Origin: Nitrosophilus kaiyonis
GTDB taxonomy: Bacteria; Campylobacterota; Campylobacteria; Campylobacterales; Nitratiruptoraceae
Length of the DNA stretch: 64,000 nt
NCBI RefSeq assembly: GCF_027943725.1
Contig: NZ_AP025696.1
Coordinates: 597,501 to 661,500 of the forward strand
Direction of reading: 5' to 3'
Shown piece after piece: positions 55,267-64,000 of this stretch. The notes under the pieces were generated by a model. It was not told the origin of the DNA, did not search any database, and saw only the letters and a list, made by a program, of their open reading frames with translations. Position 1 is the stretch's first letter. Every line of letters starts with the position of its first letter. Position numbers and translations under genes: made by a program.

Positions 55267-57380
55267 TAACAATAGCTTTTGTTGGAAATCCAAATACTGG
55301 AAAAACTGCACTAATCAATGCGATAGCTGGTAGCGATTTACAAGTTGGAAATTGGCCTGGAGTAACAGTTGAAAAGAAAGAGGTAACTTTTATATATGAA
55401 AACGAAACAATTCATCTTATTGACTTACCTGGAGCCTATACATTAACACCCTACTCTCTTGAAGAAAAAATCACAAGAGATGTTATCTGCTCACAAAAAA
55501 TTGATGGAATAATTGATGTTATAGATACAACCGATATTAGAAGAAATCTCTATCTTACATTAGAACTTATAGATATGCAAAAACCTCTTGTATTAGCACT
55601 TAATATGTTTGATGAATTCACAAAAAGAGGATATGAGCTTGATATAGAAAAACTGCAAAATATTCTTGGAATTCCTTGTGTACCTACAATTGGCTCAAAG
55701 GGCATTGGAACAAAAAAACTTATAAAGAAAAGTTTTGAAGCTATTAAAAATAAAACTTTACCAAAAATAGTTCCTTATCAAGAGCATATTGAAAAAGAGA
55801 TAGATTTTTTAATAAAAAGAATGGAAAATGAAGATTGCAAACTTAAAAGATTTTTTGCCATCAAACTCTTAGAAAATGATGAGTTTGCAATTAAAAGAGT
55901 AAAAAGGATGGATCCAAGCGTAATAGAGGCTGCAATAGAAGCAAGAAAAAGATTAGAAAAACATTTCAAAATGAGCGTAAAAGAGTTTATTGTTCAAGAT
56001 AGATATCAAAAAATAGACAAGATTTTAGATAAGATATTAAAAAAGCCATTGATTGATAGAGTTCTTTTAAGTGATAAGATAGATAATTTAGTTTTAAATA
56101 GATGGTTTGGTCTTCCTATATTTTTTATTATGATGTTTTTAATGTTTAAAATAACATTTGATGGAAGCTCTCCATTTGTAGATTGGATGGGGGGATTTTT
56201 TGAAAATTTTATATCTCCGCATCTAAGAGCAGTTATGATAAATTTTCCTCCTTGGTTTAGCTCTTTGATAGTTGATGGGCTTGTTAGTGGTGTAGGACTT
56301 GTTCTATCTTTTTTGCCTCTTTTAACATTTTTATACTTTTTTATGGCTGTTTTGGAAGAGAGCGGTTATATGGCAAGGGTTAGCTTTTTATTGGATAGAT
56401 TGGCTGCAGGTCTTGGAATAAAAGGAAATGCTTTTATATCTTTGATTGTTGGTTTTGGATGTAATGTTCCAGCTGTATATTCAACAAGAACAATGAGCAC
56501 TTTAAGAGAAAGAGTTATAGCTACTTTAATGATTCCATTTATGAGTTGCAGCGCAAGACTTCCTGTATATGCACTTTTTACTTCTTTATTTTTTACTTCA
56601 CATCAAGCAATTATTATTTTTTCATTATATTTTCTTGGAATTATAGTAGCTTTTATAACAGCTTTTTTAGCGAACAAACTTCTTCCAAAAACTCAAGCTA
56701 AGCCTTTTTTTATAGAGCTTCCAACATATCACATGCCAACATGGAGCGCTATTTGGGTTTTGATGTGGCCAAGACTTAAAGACTTTATAGTTAGAGCTGG
56801 AACTGTGATAGTAGCAGCTTCTATGATTCTTTGGGCTATTATAAATCTTCCACCATCTTCTACTCCTCAAACATCCTATTTAGCTCAGATTTCAAAAAAG
56901 ATTACACCAATATTTAAGCCTGTAGGATTTGGTGAGCATTGGGAGCCAGTGGCTGCTTTGATTCCTGGAACTTTGGCAAAAGAGGTAGTAATTGGTTCAC
57001 TTGGTACAATTTATGGAGTTGAATCTACTCAAAAACCTATAGCAAAAGGAGAAGTTTTAAACGATTTAATTGATCAGATTAAAAGTTTATATAACGCTTT
57101 TTTAGAATCTATAAAAAATCTTTTTTCTATAGAAGTAACTACATTAAAAACAGAAAAACAGCCATCAAATCTGCAACAAAAAATAAAAAATCAGTTTACT
57201 CCATTAGGAGCATATAGCTATCTTGTTTTTGTTCTTTTATATATTCCTTGTGTTTCAACTATGGCTGCTATTAAAAATGAGTTTGGATGGGGCTTAATGA
57301 TATTTGAAATACTCTTTTTGCCAATAATTGCATATATTGTATCATTTATGATTTATAATTTTGCAATTATATTTTTATAG
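55263..57380 (+). CDS. feoB: Ferrous iron transporter FeoB
   Basis: FeoB imports Fe2+. The 705-residue protein has an N-terminal G domain with G1 GNPNTGKTALINAI near residue 8, G3 DLPGAYTLTPYS near residue 55 and G4 NMFDEF near residue 119. The membrane part has two Gate domains, seen as ESGYMARVSFLLDRLAAGLGIKGNAFISLIVGFGCNVPA near residue 364 and a second CSARLPVYALF. GTLAKEVVIGSLGTIYGVE near residue 572 is conserved. It starts with TTG (AAGGAAAGATA upstream). A linker near residues 600-640 is long. Confidence 0.95.
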   Translation: MITIAFVGNPNTGKTALINAIAGSDLQVGNWPGVTVEKKEVTFIYENETIHLIDLPGAYTLTPYSLEEKITRDVICSQKIDGIIDVIDTTDIRRNLYLTLELIDMQKPLVLALNMFDEFTKRGYELDIEKLQNILGIPCVPTIGSKGIGTKKLIKKSFEAIKNKTLPKIVPYQEHIEKEIDFLIKRMENEDCKLKRFFAIKLLENDEFAIKRVKRMDPSVIEAAIEARKRLEKHFKMSVKEFIVQDRYQKIDKILDKILKKPLIDRVLLSDKIDNLVLNRWFGLPIFFIMMFLMFKITFDGSSPFVDWMGGFFENFISPHLRAVMINFPPWFSSLIVDGLVSGVGLVLSFLPLLTFLYFFMAVLEESGYMARVSFLLDRLAAGLGIKGNAFISLIVGFGCNVPAVYSTRTMSTLRERVIATLMIPFMSCSARLPVYALFTSLFFTSHQAIIIFSLYFLGIIVAFITAFLANKLLPKTQAKPFFIELPTYHMPTWSAIWVLMWPRLKDFIVRAGTVIVAASMILWAIINLPPSSTPQTSYLAQISKKITPIFKPVGFGEHWEPVAALIPGTLAKEVVIGSLGTIYGVESTQKPIAKGEVLNDLIDQIKSLYNAFLESIKNLFSIEVTTLKTEKQPSNLQQKIKNQFTPLGAYSYLVFVLLYIPCVSTMAAIKNEFGWGLMIFEILFLPIIAYIVSFMIYNFAIIFL

Positions 57381-57390
57381 ATTTTTGCTT

Positions 57391-57966
57391 TTAAACTTTC
57401 TCTTTTTTTAACTCTTTAAAAACATATATAGTTGCTGTAACTATTACAAATCCAAGCAGTAAGAGGCTAAACCATATCTCGGCACTATGTGCCTCTTTTC
57501 CTTTACCAAAAATATAACCAATTAAAAGCATAAATCCAACCCAGATTATATTTGCCAAAAATGTTAAAGGAATAAATCTATAAAGTGGCATATGGGATAT
57601 TCCTGCAGGTATTGATATATATTGTCCAAGTCCAGGTGTTAAAGGGGCTAAAAAAACAGAGATATTTCCATGATGTTTGAAAAATAGAATCGTTTTTTGG
57701 ATAATTTTTTTATCTTTATATCTACGAATAATCCATTTAGCAAGATAGTAGTTTATAAGTGCTCCGCTAAGACTTCCAAAAGCTCCACTTATCAATAATA
57801 AAAAAAAGTTTTTTTGGCCAATGCTTGCTAAATAGCCAGAAGGAATCAGAATTATCTCACTTGGAACGGGGATAAATGTTCCTACAAGAAGCATATATAA
57901 ATAAATTCCAAAATATCCAAGTGAATCTGCTAAATGAATTAGAAATTGAATAATTTGCTCTATCAA
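57391..57966 (-). CDS. DedA-family membrane protein
   Basis: This 191-residue SNARE-associated (DedA/VTT) protein has the hallmark GTFIPVPSEIILIPSGYLA near residue 28 and FGSLSGALINYYLAKW near residue 63. FFKHHGNISVFLAPLTPGLGQYISIPAGISHMPLYRF near residue 92 is the most conserved stretch. DedA proteins flip lipids or keep membrane potential. It is convergent with feoB (10-base gap) and overlaps the ferritin-like/VIT gene by 4 bases. Confidence 0.93.
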   Translation of the reverse strand: MIEQIIQFLIHLADSLGYFGIYLYMLLVGTFIPVPSEIILIPSGYLASIGQKNFFLLLISGAFGSLSGALINYYLAKWIIRRYKDKKIIQKTILFFKHHGNISVFLAPLTPGLGQYISIPAGISHMPLYRFIPLTFLANIIWVGFMLLIGYIFGKGKEAHSAEIWFSLLLLGFVIVTATIYVFKELKKEKV

Positions 57967-58817
57967 ATCTCTATTCCTAAATATTTATTTACAAAATATC
58001 CTATAATAAAAGATATTAAAGCAACACCAAATGTGATTAAAAACATCTCCCCTACTCTTTTTTTGAAATTCTCATCTTTTGCAACAGATATATAAAAATT
58101 ATAAAAAAGAATAGAGACAACTGCTCCAATAAACATAAAAACAAGAGCAACTTTAGCACTTTTTATTAAGAAAAAAGGTGAAACTAAAATAGCTGTAGTT
58201 AATATATATGCAAATCCTGTGTATATTGCATATTTTTTTGGCTCAATTGTGCTGTCTGCATTTTCTCTAGCTTCCAAATAGGCACTTCCAGCCATTGAAA
58301 GTGATGCTGCTATACCCATTATCATTCCAGTTATTCCTACATATTTTGCGTTATCAAATGCTAAAGCAATACCTGTTAATGTTCCAGTAAGCTCAACTAA
58401 TGCATCATTCATTCCAAGAACAACTGCTCCAGCATATAAAAGTTTTTGGTCATTTAACATATTTAAAAGTTTTATTTCATGTGTTTTTTCATCTTCATAT
58501 ATTTTTTTTGCCTGTGGATATTTTAATATCAACTTTTTGTAAAAATCTTCAGCTTTTTCCTCATTTTTTTCAAGAAGTTTCAAAGTAAAAGAGATACCAA
58601 AAAGTTTTGCTAAAAAAATATACATTAAAATTAGCCATTTTTGAGGTTTTAAATCTTTTTTTGTTATTTTTTTCCAAAATTCATAATGAGACTTTTCTTG
58701 CAAGGCAATCTCTTGTAAAATCTTTTTATTATTTTTATTCTTTTGAAGTTTTGAAAGCTCCATATATAAAAAGAAGTCATTTATCTCATTTTGTTGCTGT
58801 TTTAAAGCTTCCATCAT
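57963..58817 (-). CDS. Ferritin-like plus VIT1/CCC1 fusion (MbfA-type iron/manganese exporter)
   Basis: The N-terminal 125 residues form a rubrerythrin-like helical domain with ExxH pairs in ALQEKSHYEFWKK near residue 42 and YEDEKTHEIKLLNML near residue 108. From residue 130 a VIT1/CCC1 membrane domain follows: LGMNDALVELTGTLTGIALAF and AASLSMAGSAYLEAREN. Related MbfA proteins export iron under high-iron or peroxide stress. It sits across from the FeoAB importer. The start (AGGA upstream) overlaps cobB by 32 bases. Confidence 0.88.
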   Translation of the reverse strand: MMEALKQQQNEINDFFLYMELSKLQKNKNNKKILQEIALQEKSHYEFWKKITKKDLKPQKWLILMYIFLAKLFGISFTLKLLEKNEEKAEDFYKKLILKYPQAKKIYEDEKTHEIKLLNMLNDQKLLYAGAVVLGMNDALVELTGTLTGIALAFDNAKYVGITGMIMGIAASLSMAGSAYLEARENADSTIEPKKYAIYTGFAYILTTAILVSPFFLIKSAKVALVFMFIGAVVSILFYNFYISVAKDENFKKRVGEMFLITFGVALISFIIGYFVNKYLGIEI

Positions 58818-59526
58818 AATTTCCTAATAATTTTTCCAAATCTTTTAGAGAATCAACTGCTCTTTTTTGTATAAAAATATCAAAAAACTCATCAATATAC
58901 TTTTCATGCTCGCCAAAAATTGTAACATACTTTTCTCTATTTGGATTTATTAAAATAGTAGTTTTAAATTCATTAGATAAATCTACTATATCAATAACCC
59001 TTCCACTTGTGCCAATAGCTATAAAAATATCTGCCTCTTTTGCAAGAGTATATAGATATCTATAATTTAAAACAACCTCTCCAAACATAACAACATTATG
59101 TCTTATATTTTTTGATTTGCATTTTGGACAGATTTCATTTTCTTTTTGAGCTCTATATCCTATATAAAAGATATTTTTACAATCTTCACATCTTAAATCG
59201 GTTAAAGTTCCATGAAGATGAATAACATTTTTGCAACCAGCTCGCTCAAGGAGATCATCAACATTTTGAGTTAGATGAAATAGATGATCTTTATATCTTT
59301 TTTCCAGTTTAGCAAAAAAGTAGTGAGCAGGATTTGGCTTAAAATTTTTAAGCTCTATTCTTCTGTTATCATAAAATTTTGTAACAAAATCTCTATCTTT
59401 TTGCCAACCTTCAAGTGAGCAAACCTTTGAAATATCATATTTATTCCAAAGTCCACCACTCTCTCTAAATGTAGAGATTCCACTATCCTTACTAAGCCCT
59501 GCTCCACTTAATATATAAATTTTCAT
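58786..59526 (-). CDS. cobB: Sirtuin-type NAD-dependent protein deacylase
   Basis: This 246-residue Sir2 protein has the NAD-binding motif ILSGAGLSKDSGISTFRESGGLW at the N-terminus, HLTQNVDDLLERAGCKNVIHLHG (catalytic His near residue 104), and a zinc site of two CxxC (CEDC near residue 113, CPKC near residue 134). FIAIGTSGRVIDIVDL near residue 169 is conserved. The short zinc-binding form is common in Campylobacterota. It probably deacylates lysines on metabolic enzymes. Confidence 0.93.
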   Translation of the reverse strand: MKIYILSGAGLSKDSGISTFRESGGLWNKYDISKVCSLEGWQKDRDFVTKFYDNRRIELKNFKPNPAHYFFAKLEKRYKDHLFHLTQNVDDLLERAGCKNVIHLHGTLTDLRCEDCKNIFYIGYRAQKENEICPKCKSKNIRHNVVMFGEVVLNYRYLYTLAKEADIFIAIGTSGRVIDIVDLSNEFKTTILINPNREKYVTIFGEHEKYIDEFFDIFIQKRAVDSLKDLEKLLGNYDGSFKTATK

Positions 59527-59529
59527 ATA

Positions 59530-59751
59530 TTACATAAAGCCAAGCTCATCTAAGATTGGTCCGAGTTTCTCGCTTATCTCTAAAAGTTTGTTTTTAATTT
59601 CATCCCATAAAATTCCTTGAGCCTTATCCTCTTCATACCACTCTTCTATGTGGGCTATTGCATTTGATTTTTCTTCTTGGCTCAATTTTGGATTAGCCTC
59701 TATTGCTTCTTTAAGGGCTTGAAGTTTTTCATGATGTTTATGATGTGGCAT
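59530..59751 (-). CDS. Small conserved-looking hypothetical protein, 73 residues
   Basis: This charged, probably helical peptide begins MPHHKHHEKLQALKEAIEANPKLSQEEKSNAIAHIEEWYEED. It has a His-rich beginning (HHKHH) and many Glu/Lys. AGGAG stands upstream of its ATG. It lies 3 bases before cobB in the same direction. I do not recognise its function. Metal binding by the N-terminus is possible. Confidence 0.65.
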   Translation of the reverse strand: MPHHKHHEKLQALKEAIEANPKLSQEEKSNAIAHIEEWYEEDKAQGILWDEIKNKLLEISEKLGPILDELGFM

Positions 59752-59771
59752 ATCTACTCCTAATGTTGATT

Positions 59772-60206
59772 TTAAAAATTATCAATTTTTTTGAATAATT
59801 CCAAAGAAGATAGAGTTTTTATATCACTATTTTTAAAATCTTTTTTGTTATTTGTGATTATAAATTTACAATCTTCTTTTTTTGCACAAACATATTGTAA
59901 AGCATCTTCAAAATCTAAAAATTTCTTATTTTTACAGAGAATTATTACTATATCTAAATCTGCTTTATCAATATATACAATTTTATAAATTTTTAAAAGA
60001 TTTTCTATGATATTTAAAACATTTTCAAACTCTAATTTATATCTATTTTTTAGGATATAAAAAATATTGGTTATCATATCTGAACTGATATAAAGTTCAT
60101 ACTCTTTTTCTAATAAATATTTTATTATCTCTTTAGAATATATATGATTTTTTCTATCTTTAGAAAAGATATCTAAAATAATATTTGCATCAATAAAAAT
60201 TCTCAT
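59772..60206 (-). CDS. PIN-domain RNase toxin (VapC-like)
   Basis: This 144-residue PIN protein has the first acidic residue in RIFIDANIILDIF, LDFEDALQYVCAKKEDC near residue 97 (Glu/Asp), and CKFIITNNKKDFKNSDI near residue 113. PIN toxins cleave RNA. It overlaps the antitoxin gene by 4 bases, the usual type II toxin-antitoxin layout. Confidence 0.85.
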   Translation of the reverse strand: MRIFIDANIILDIFSKDRKNHIYSKEIIKYLLEKEYELYISSDMITNIFYILKNRYKLEFENVLNIIENLLKIYKIVYIDKADLDIVIILCKNKKFLDFEDALQYVCAKKEDCKFIITNNKKDFKNSDIKTLSSLELFKKIDNF

Positions 60207-60454
60207 ATTAATTCTTGGATTTTTTTATCTTTAAAAATATCTTTTTCAATTATATCTGAAATATCTTCTAATGCTTTTAATTTTTCATTTTTTGAAATAG
60301 CCTCTTTTTTTAGAAAACTCTCTACTGCATTATATACAATTTGACTCTTTTTTTGATTAGTTTTTTTAGAAAAATCCTCTATCATATCTACAATATATTT
60401 TGGCAATGTAAAAGTTACTCTAACCCTTTTTGTTTTATCAACTAAAGTTGCCAT
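60203..60454 (-). CDS. Ribbon-helix-helix antitoxin
   Basis: This 83-residue protein has the RHH pattern RVRVTFTLPKYIVDMIEDFSKKTNQKKSQIVYNAVESFLKKEA (residues about 10-53). The C-terminal tail is probably the part that binds the PIN toxin. It is first in the operon, as usual for antitoxins that repress their own promoter. The upstream gap (60455-60666) is shared with sufB. Confidence 0.85.
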   Translation of the reverse strand: MATLVDKTKRVRVTFTLPKYIVDMIEDFSKKTNQKKSQIVYNAVESFLKKEAISKNEKLKALEDISDIIEKDIFKDKKIQELI

Positions 60455-60633
60455 GAATTCTCCTAAAGTGAATATAAAAAATTATAACTTTTAATATGAA
60501 TTATGTCAATTAGTGCTTTAAAAGCTATATTTCTTTCATATAAAATCTTGGCGATAAAACTATTAAAATTTTAATTAAGATAAATTTTATCCTATTTGAG
60601 ATATATTAAAACAAAATTTATTTGTAACTAACT

Positions 60634-60650
60634 TCGAAATCATATTTCGA
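60634..60650. promoter_or_regulatory. Palindrome in the sufB leader
   Basis: TCGAAAT-CAT-ATTTCGA is a perfect 7-bp inverted repeat with a 3-base spacer, ending before AAGGAG and 16 bases from the sufB start. GATAAA-T-TTTATC, another palindrome, lies about 60 bases upstream (60581-60593) and looks AT-rich Fur/operator-like. Either could be an iron or Fe-S regulator site. A leader hairpin is the alternative. Confidence 0.45.
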
Positions 60651-60666
60651 GGTTTAAGGAGATATT

Positions 60667-62106
60667 GTGAGTAGTGAAGAGAAAAAGATACAAGAGGTTG
60701 TTTCTAAAGAGTATGATATAGGATTTACCGTAGATATCGAAGAAGAAACTGCGCCTCCAGGATTGAATGAGGATATTATTGTTTTTTTATCAAAGAAAAA
60801 GGGTGAGCCAGATTGGATGACCAATATGAGGCTTCAAGCTTATCATATATGGCAAAAGATGGAAGAGCCTCACTGGGCACATTTAAAATATGAGCCAATC
60901 GATTATCAATCGATTAGCTATTATGCAGCTCCAAAGAAAAAGCCAAAAAGTTTAGATGAGGTAGACCCTGAAATTTTAAGAGCTTATGAAAAACTTGGAA
61001 TACCTTTAGAAGAGCAAAAAGCTTTAGCTGGGGTTGCAGTTGATGCAGTTTTTGATAGTGTAAGTGTTGCTACAACTTTTAAAGAAAAACTTCATGAAAT
61101 GGGAATAATCTTTTGCTCAATAAGTGAGGCTATAAGAGATTATCCAGAACTTGTACAAAAATATATGTTTAGTGTTGTTCCAATGAGTGATAACTTTTTT
61201 GCTGCGCTAAATTCTGCTGTTTTTACAGATGGGACTTTCGTATATATTCCAAAGGGAGTTAGATGTCCATTGGAGCTTTCTACATATTTTAGGATAAATG
61301 CGCAAAATACAGGTCAGTTTGAAAGAACATTAATCATTGCAGATGAGGGAAGTTATGTAAGCTATAATGAAGGATGTTCAGCTCCAATGAGAGATGAAAA
61401 TCAGCTTCATGCAGCTGTTGTTGAATTAATCGCTTTAGATAATGCTGAGATTAAATATTCAACTATTCAAAACTGGTATCCAGGAGATGAAGAGGGTCGT
61501 GGAGGAATATATAACTTTGTTACAAAAAGAGGCTTGTGTGCTGGTAAAAACTCTAAAATCTCTTGGACTCAAGTAGAGACTGGCTCAGCTATTACATGGA
61601 AATATCCAAGCTGTGTTTTAAAAGGAGATAACTCTGTTGGAGAGTTTTATTCAGTAGCAATTACAACTAAAGCTCAACAAGCAGATACTGGAACAAAGAT
61701 GATACATATTGGAAAAAATACCTCTTCAACAATTATCTCTAAAGGTATTTCAGCAATGAAGGGGCAAAATAGCTATAGAGGTCTTGTAAAGATTCAATCA
61801 AGTGCTCAAAATGCAAGAAATTATAGTGAGTGTGATTCTTTATTGATAGGAGATAGATGTGGTGCTCATACTTTTCCATATCTTGAGTCAAAAAATGCAT
61901 CTGCTACTATAGAGCATGAGGCAACAACATCAAAAATAAGTGATGAACAACTGTTCTATTTAAGACAAAGAGGTATCAGTGAAGAGGATGCTGTAAGTAT
62001 GATAGTTCATGGATTTTGTAAAGAGGTTTTGGCAAATCTTCCTATGGAGTTTGCAGCTGAAGCAAAAGATCTATTAAATTTAACTTTAGAAGGAAGTGTA
62101 GGATGA
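60667..62106 (+). CDS. sufB: Fe-S cluster assembly protein SufB
   Basis: SufB is the scaffold of the SufBC2D complex that builds Fe-S clusters. The 479-residue protein has the [26 protein letters not shown] segment near residue 185, [29 protein letters not shown] near residue 230 and the C-terminal [31 protein letters not shown] near residue 416. The start is GTG with AAGGAG upstream. It overlaps sufC by 4 bases. The many Fe-S subunits encoded here (hydrogenases, HypD, IlvD) need such a system. Confidence 0.97.
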   Translation: MSSEEKKIQEVVSKEYDIGFTVDIEEETAPPGLNEDIIVFLSKKKGEPDWMTNMRLQAYHIWQKMEEPHWAHLKYEPIDYQSISYYAAPKKKPKSLDEVDPEILRAYEKLGIPLEEQKALAGVAVDAVFDSVSVATTFKEKLHEMGIIFCSISEAIRDYPELVQKYMFSVVPMSDNFFAALNSAVFTDGTFVYIPKGVRCPLELSTYFRINAQNTGQFERTLIIADEGSYVSYNEGCSAPMRDENQLHAAVVELIALDNAEIKYSTIQNWYPGDEEGRGGIYNFVTKRGLCAGKNSKISWTQVETGSAITWKYPSCVLKGDNSVGEFYSVAITTKAQQADTGTKMIHIGKNTSSTIISKGISAMKGQNSYRGLVKIQSSAQNARNYSECDSLLIGDRCGAHTFPYLESKNASATIEHEATTSKISDEQLFYLRQRGISEEDAVSMIVHGFCKEVLANLPMEFAAEAKDLLNLTLEGSVG

Positions 62107-62855
62107 TAATGATGGAGATAAAAAATTTACATGCAAAAATAGGTGAAAAAGAGATTTTAAAAGGGGTAAACTTAGAGCTTCAAAAAGGAAAAGTTCATAC
62201 CATTATGGGGCCAAACGGGGCCGGTAAATCAACTCTTTCAAAAACGATAGTAGGCCATTATGATGTTGAGGTAACTAATGGAGATATTATTTATAAAGGT
62301 GAGAGTATATTGGATTTAACACCAGAAGAGAGAGCTCTAAGAGGGATATTTATGAGCTTTCAAAACCCTGTTGAGGTTCCAGGTGTAACAAATGCATACT
62401 TTTTAAGAACAGCTGTTAATGCAAAAAGAGAATATGAAGGAAAAGAGCCTTTAAATCCAGCTGAGTTTTTAAAGATGGCAAGAGAGTATGCAAAACTTCT
62501 TGGAATGAAACCAGAGATGTTAAATAGAAGTTTAAATGAGGGATTTAGTGGTGGCGAGAAAAAAAGAAATGAAATTTTACAGATGCTAATGCTTGATCCT
62601 GATTTAATAATTTTGGATGAGATCGATTCTGGACTTGATATAGATGCGCTTAAAGCTGTTAGTGAAGGGATAAATAAAATAAAAGGGCCAGATAAGACAT
62701 TTTTAATTATTACTCACTATTCAAGAATCCTTGATTATGTTGAGCCAGATTTTGTTCATGTAATGATGGATGGAAAAGTTGTAAAAACTGGAGACTTCTC
62801 ACTTGTAAAAGAGCTTGAAAAAGAGGGATATAAGATTATAGAGGAAGCAAAATGA
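62103..62855 (+). CDS. sufC: Fe-S assembly ATPase SufC
   Basis: This 250-residue ABC-type ATPase has Walker [19 protein letters not shown] near residue 34, the Q-loop in [12 protein letters not shown], the ABC signature [15 protein letters not shown] near residue 149 and Walker [18 protein letters not shown] near residue 172. It drives SufB-SufD remodelling. The ATG overlaps the sufB stop by 4 bases. It overlaps sufD by 4 bases. Confidence 0.97.
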   Translation: MIMMEIKNLHAKIGEKEILKGVNLELQKGKVHTIMGPNGAGKSTLSKTIVGHYDVEVTNGDIIYKGESILDLTPEERALRGIFMSFQNPVEVPGVTNAYFLRTAVNAKREYEGKEPLNPAEFLKMAREYAKLLGMKPEMLNRSLNEGFSGGEKKRNEILQMLMLDPDLIILDEIDSGLDIDALKAVSEGINKIKGPDKTFLIITHYSRILDYVEPDFVHVMMDGKVVKTGDFSLVKELEKEGYKIIEEAK

Positions 62856-64000
62856 AAGTAGCTCTATCAAAAATGGATATAGGCTCTATTTTAGATTTAT
62901 CAAATAAAGAAAAAACAAAAACCACATCAGCTGTTGCTCTTAGCTCTTTAGGAGTCAATTTTAAAAAGAGTGAACATTATAGATATTTTAATCTTTTTTA
63001 TCTATTATCAAATGAATTTGAGATTTATTCTCCTATAACATCTACAATAAAAGAGGGAGATTTAATTATAGAAGATGGAGCTATAGTTAGTGCTCCAAAA
63101 GATTTAAAAGTTAATATTGTAGATGAGATTGATATATGCAAAAACCATTTTGATCAGATTTATTATATAAATCATCTATTAAGTCAAAAAATTATAAAGA
63201 TTGATGTTGATAAAGATATGGTTTTAAATCTAAAACATATATTTTTACAAAATGAAAAACTTTTGCCATATAGAATAAATTTAAATATAAAAAATGGTGC
63301 AAAAGTTACACTTTATGAAGATTTTGAAGACAGACTAAACAGTGGTCTTATATTTTATGGATGGGATATAAATATAGAAGATAAAAGTTATTTAGAATTT
63401 ATCAGAGTTCAAGATGAGTTTGAAAAAAGTTATAATATGGTTGCTTCACATTTTATCAACGTAGAAGATGAGGCAAAATTTGATATAAAAAGTTTTGATA
63501 TAGGCGAAGGTAAAATCTGTCACAATTTAAAAATTGATATCCATAAAGACTCAATCTGTGATGCAAAACATCTTGTCTATACAGATAATAATGCAATTAG
63601 AGCAAACAATATAAAAATTTCTCATATAAAAGAAAATGCAAAAACTAACCAAGAGGCAAGACATGTATTAAAAGATAGATCTACTGCTATTTTTGATGCT
63701 TTGATTAAAGTAGAAACAAAAGCAAAAGGTGCAATTGCACATCAAAACAATAAATCGATTTTATTAAACGATAAAGCATATATGGTATCAAAGCCTCAGC
63801 TTGAAATTTATATAGATGAACTTGAAGCAAGCCATGGTTCAACTACGGGCCAAATAGATCCTGAAGAGCTTTTTTATATTAGAGCAAGAGGGATAAGAGA
63901 AAATGAGGCAAGAAAAATGATAGTTCTTGGATTTATGAAAGAGGTTATTAATAGTATTAAAGATGAAAAAAAACAGAATGAAATTTATAAAAGATTTGAA
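62852..64000 (+). CDS. sufD: Fe-S assembly protein SufD (3' end outside window)
   Basis: A frame from ATG 62852 runs open to the last base (383 codons without stop). It begins [18 protein letters not shown]. The SufB/SufD core is seen near the end as ARHVLKDRSTAIFDALIKVE, HQNNKSILLNDKAYMVSKPQLEIY and DPEELFYIRARGIRENEARKMIVLGFMKEV. The stop is beyond the window. It completes the sufBCD operon; sufS/U are not in view. Confidence 0.92.
   Translation, partial: MKVALSKMDIGSILDLSNKEKTKTTSAVALSSLGVNFKKSEHYRYFNLFYLLSNEFEIYSPITSTIKEGDLIIEDGAIVSAPKDLKVNIVDEIDICKNHFDQIYYINHLLSQKIIKIDVDKDMVLNLKHIFLQNEKLLPYRINLNIKNGAKVTLYEDFEDRLNSGLIFYGWDINIEDKSYLEFIRVQDEFEKSYNMVASHFINVEDEAKFDIKSFDIGEGKICHNLKIDIHKDSICDAKHLVYTDNNAIRANNIKISHIKENAKTNQEARHVLKDRSTAIFDALIKVETKAKGAIAHQNNKSILLNDKAYMVSKPQLEIYIDELEASHGSTTGQIDPEELFYIRARGIRENEARKMIVLGFMKEVINSIKDEKKQNEIYKRFE

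Overview
The window comes from the chromosome of an AT-rich member of the Campylobacterota (former Epsilonproteobacteria). The best match is a hydrogen-oxidising chemolithotroph of the Nitratiruptor/Nitrosophilus/Nautilia kind. This placement is inference from gene content: the hydABCDE hydrogenase order, ruvC-dnaA-dnaN-gyrB-queF around a probable origin, ThyX in place of ThyA, NnrS, SufBCD and FeoAB. No 16S gene is present, so the genus is not fixed.

1-19.3 kb is a hydrogenase supercluster, almost all on the minus strand. A nickel transporter leads a tightly overlapping hypB-hypC-hypD-hypE-hypX-hypA maturation operon. A divergent three-gene unit (transposase-like zinc-ribbon protein, NDH-2-like flavoprotein, yaaA broken by one stop codon) sits beside it. 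Then follow hypF and hydE-hydD-hydC-hydB-hydA (membrane-bound uptake [NiFe]-hydrogenase with Tat-type small subunit, b-type cytochrome, protease and a HypF-like HydE). Upstream of these lies a second, cytoplasmic hydrogenase (hupS-hupL) co-transcribed with a TetR regulator. Its large subunit ends at the last metal-binding His, as in H2-sensing hydrogenases. Both small subunits carry CxxN where a proximal-cluster CxxC is expected. By eye this block is less AT-rich than the rest.

19.3-33 kb is mixed housekeeping: a BioC-like methyltransferase, secG, polysaccharide deacetylase, frr, pyrE, RDD and MFS membrane proteins, a 56-residue HTH protein, DUF481 porin-like protein, nitroreductase, LemA/DUF3137, typA, a HAD phosphatase, dgt, thyX and ruvC.

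33-43 kb holds a probable bipartite origin (TTTTCACA-type repeats on both sides of dnaA), dnaN, gyrB, a degenerate GGDEF/EAL protein and queF. Next is a minus-strand stable-RNA cluster (tRNA-Gly, -Leu, -Cys, -Ser, -Ser, then SRP RNA ffs), followed by ilvD and rsgA.

43-64 kb holds an FAH-family protein, nnrS, a TetR-controlled TolC/MFP/RND efflux operon, a CDF metal exporter, an iron operon (TSUP permease, two half-size permeases, thioredoxin-fold protein, FeoA, FeoB), DedA, a ferritin-like/VIT1 fusion, a sirtuin, a PIN/RHH toxin-antitoxin pair and sufB-sufC-sufD (sufD runs off the end).

The most unusual non-coding signal is a family of at least five intergenic elements with 7-bp periodicity and inverted-repeat arms. 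Four of them end just before a ribosome-binding site. The most unusual protein-level signals are the CxxN small subunits, the hydrogenase-TetR operon, the transposase-like gene coupled to NDH-2, and the split-permease iron operon.
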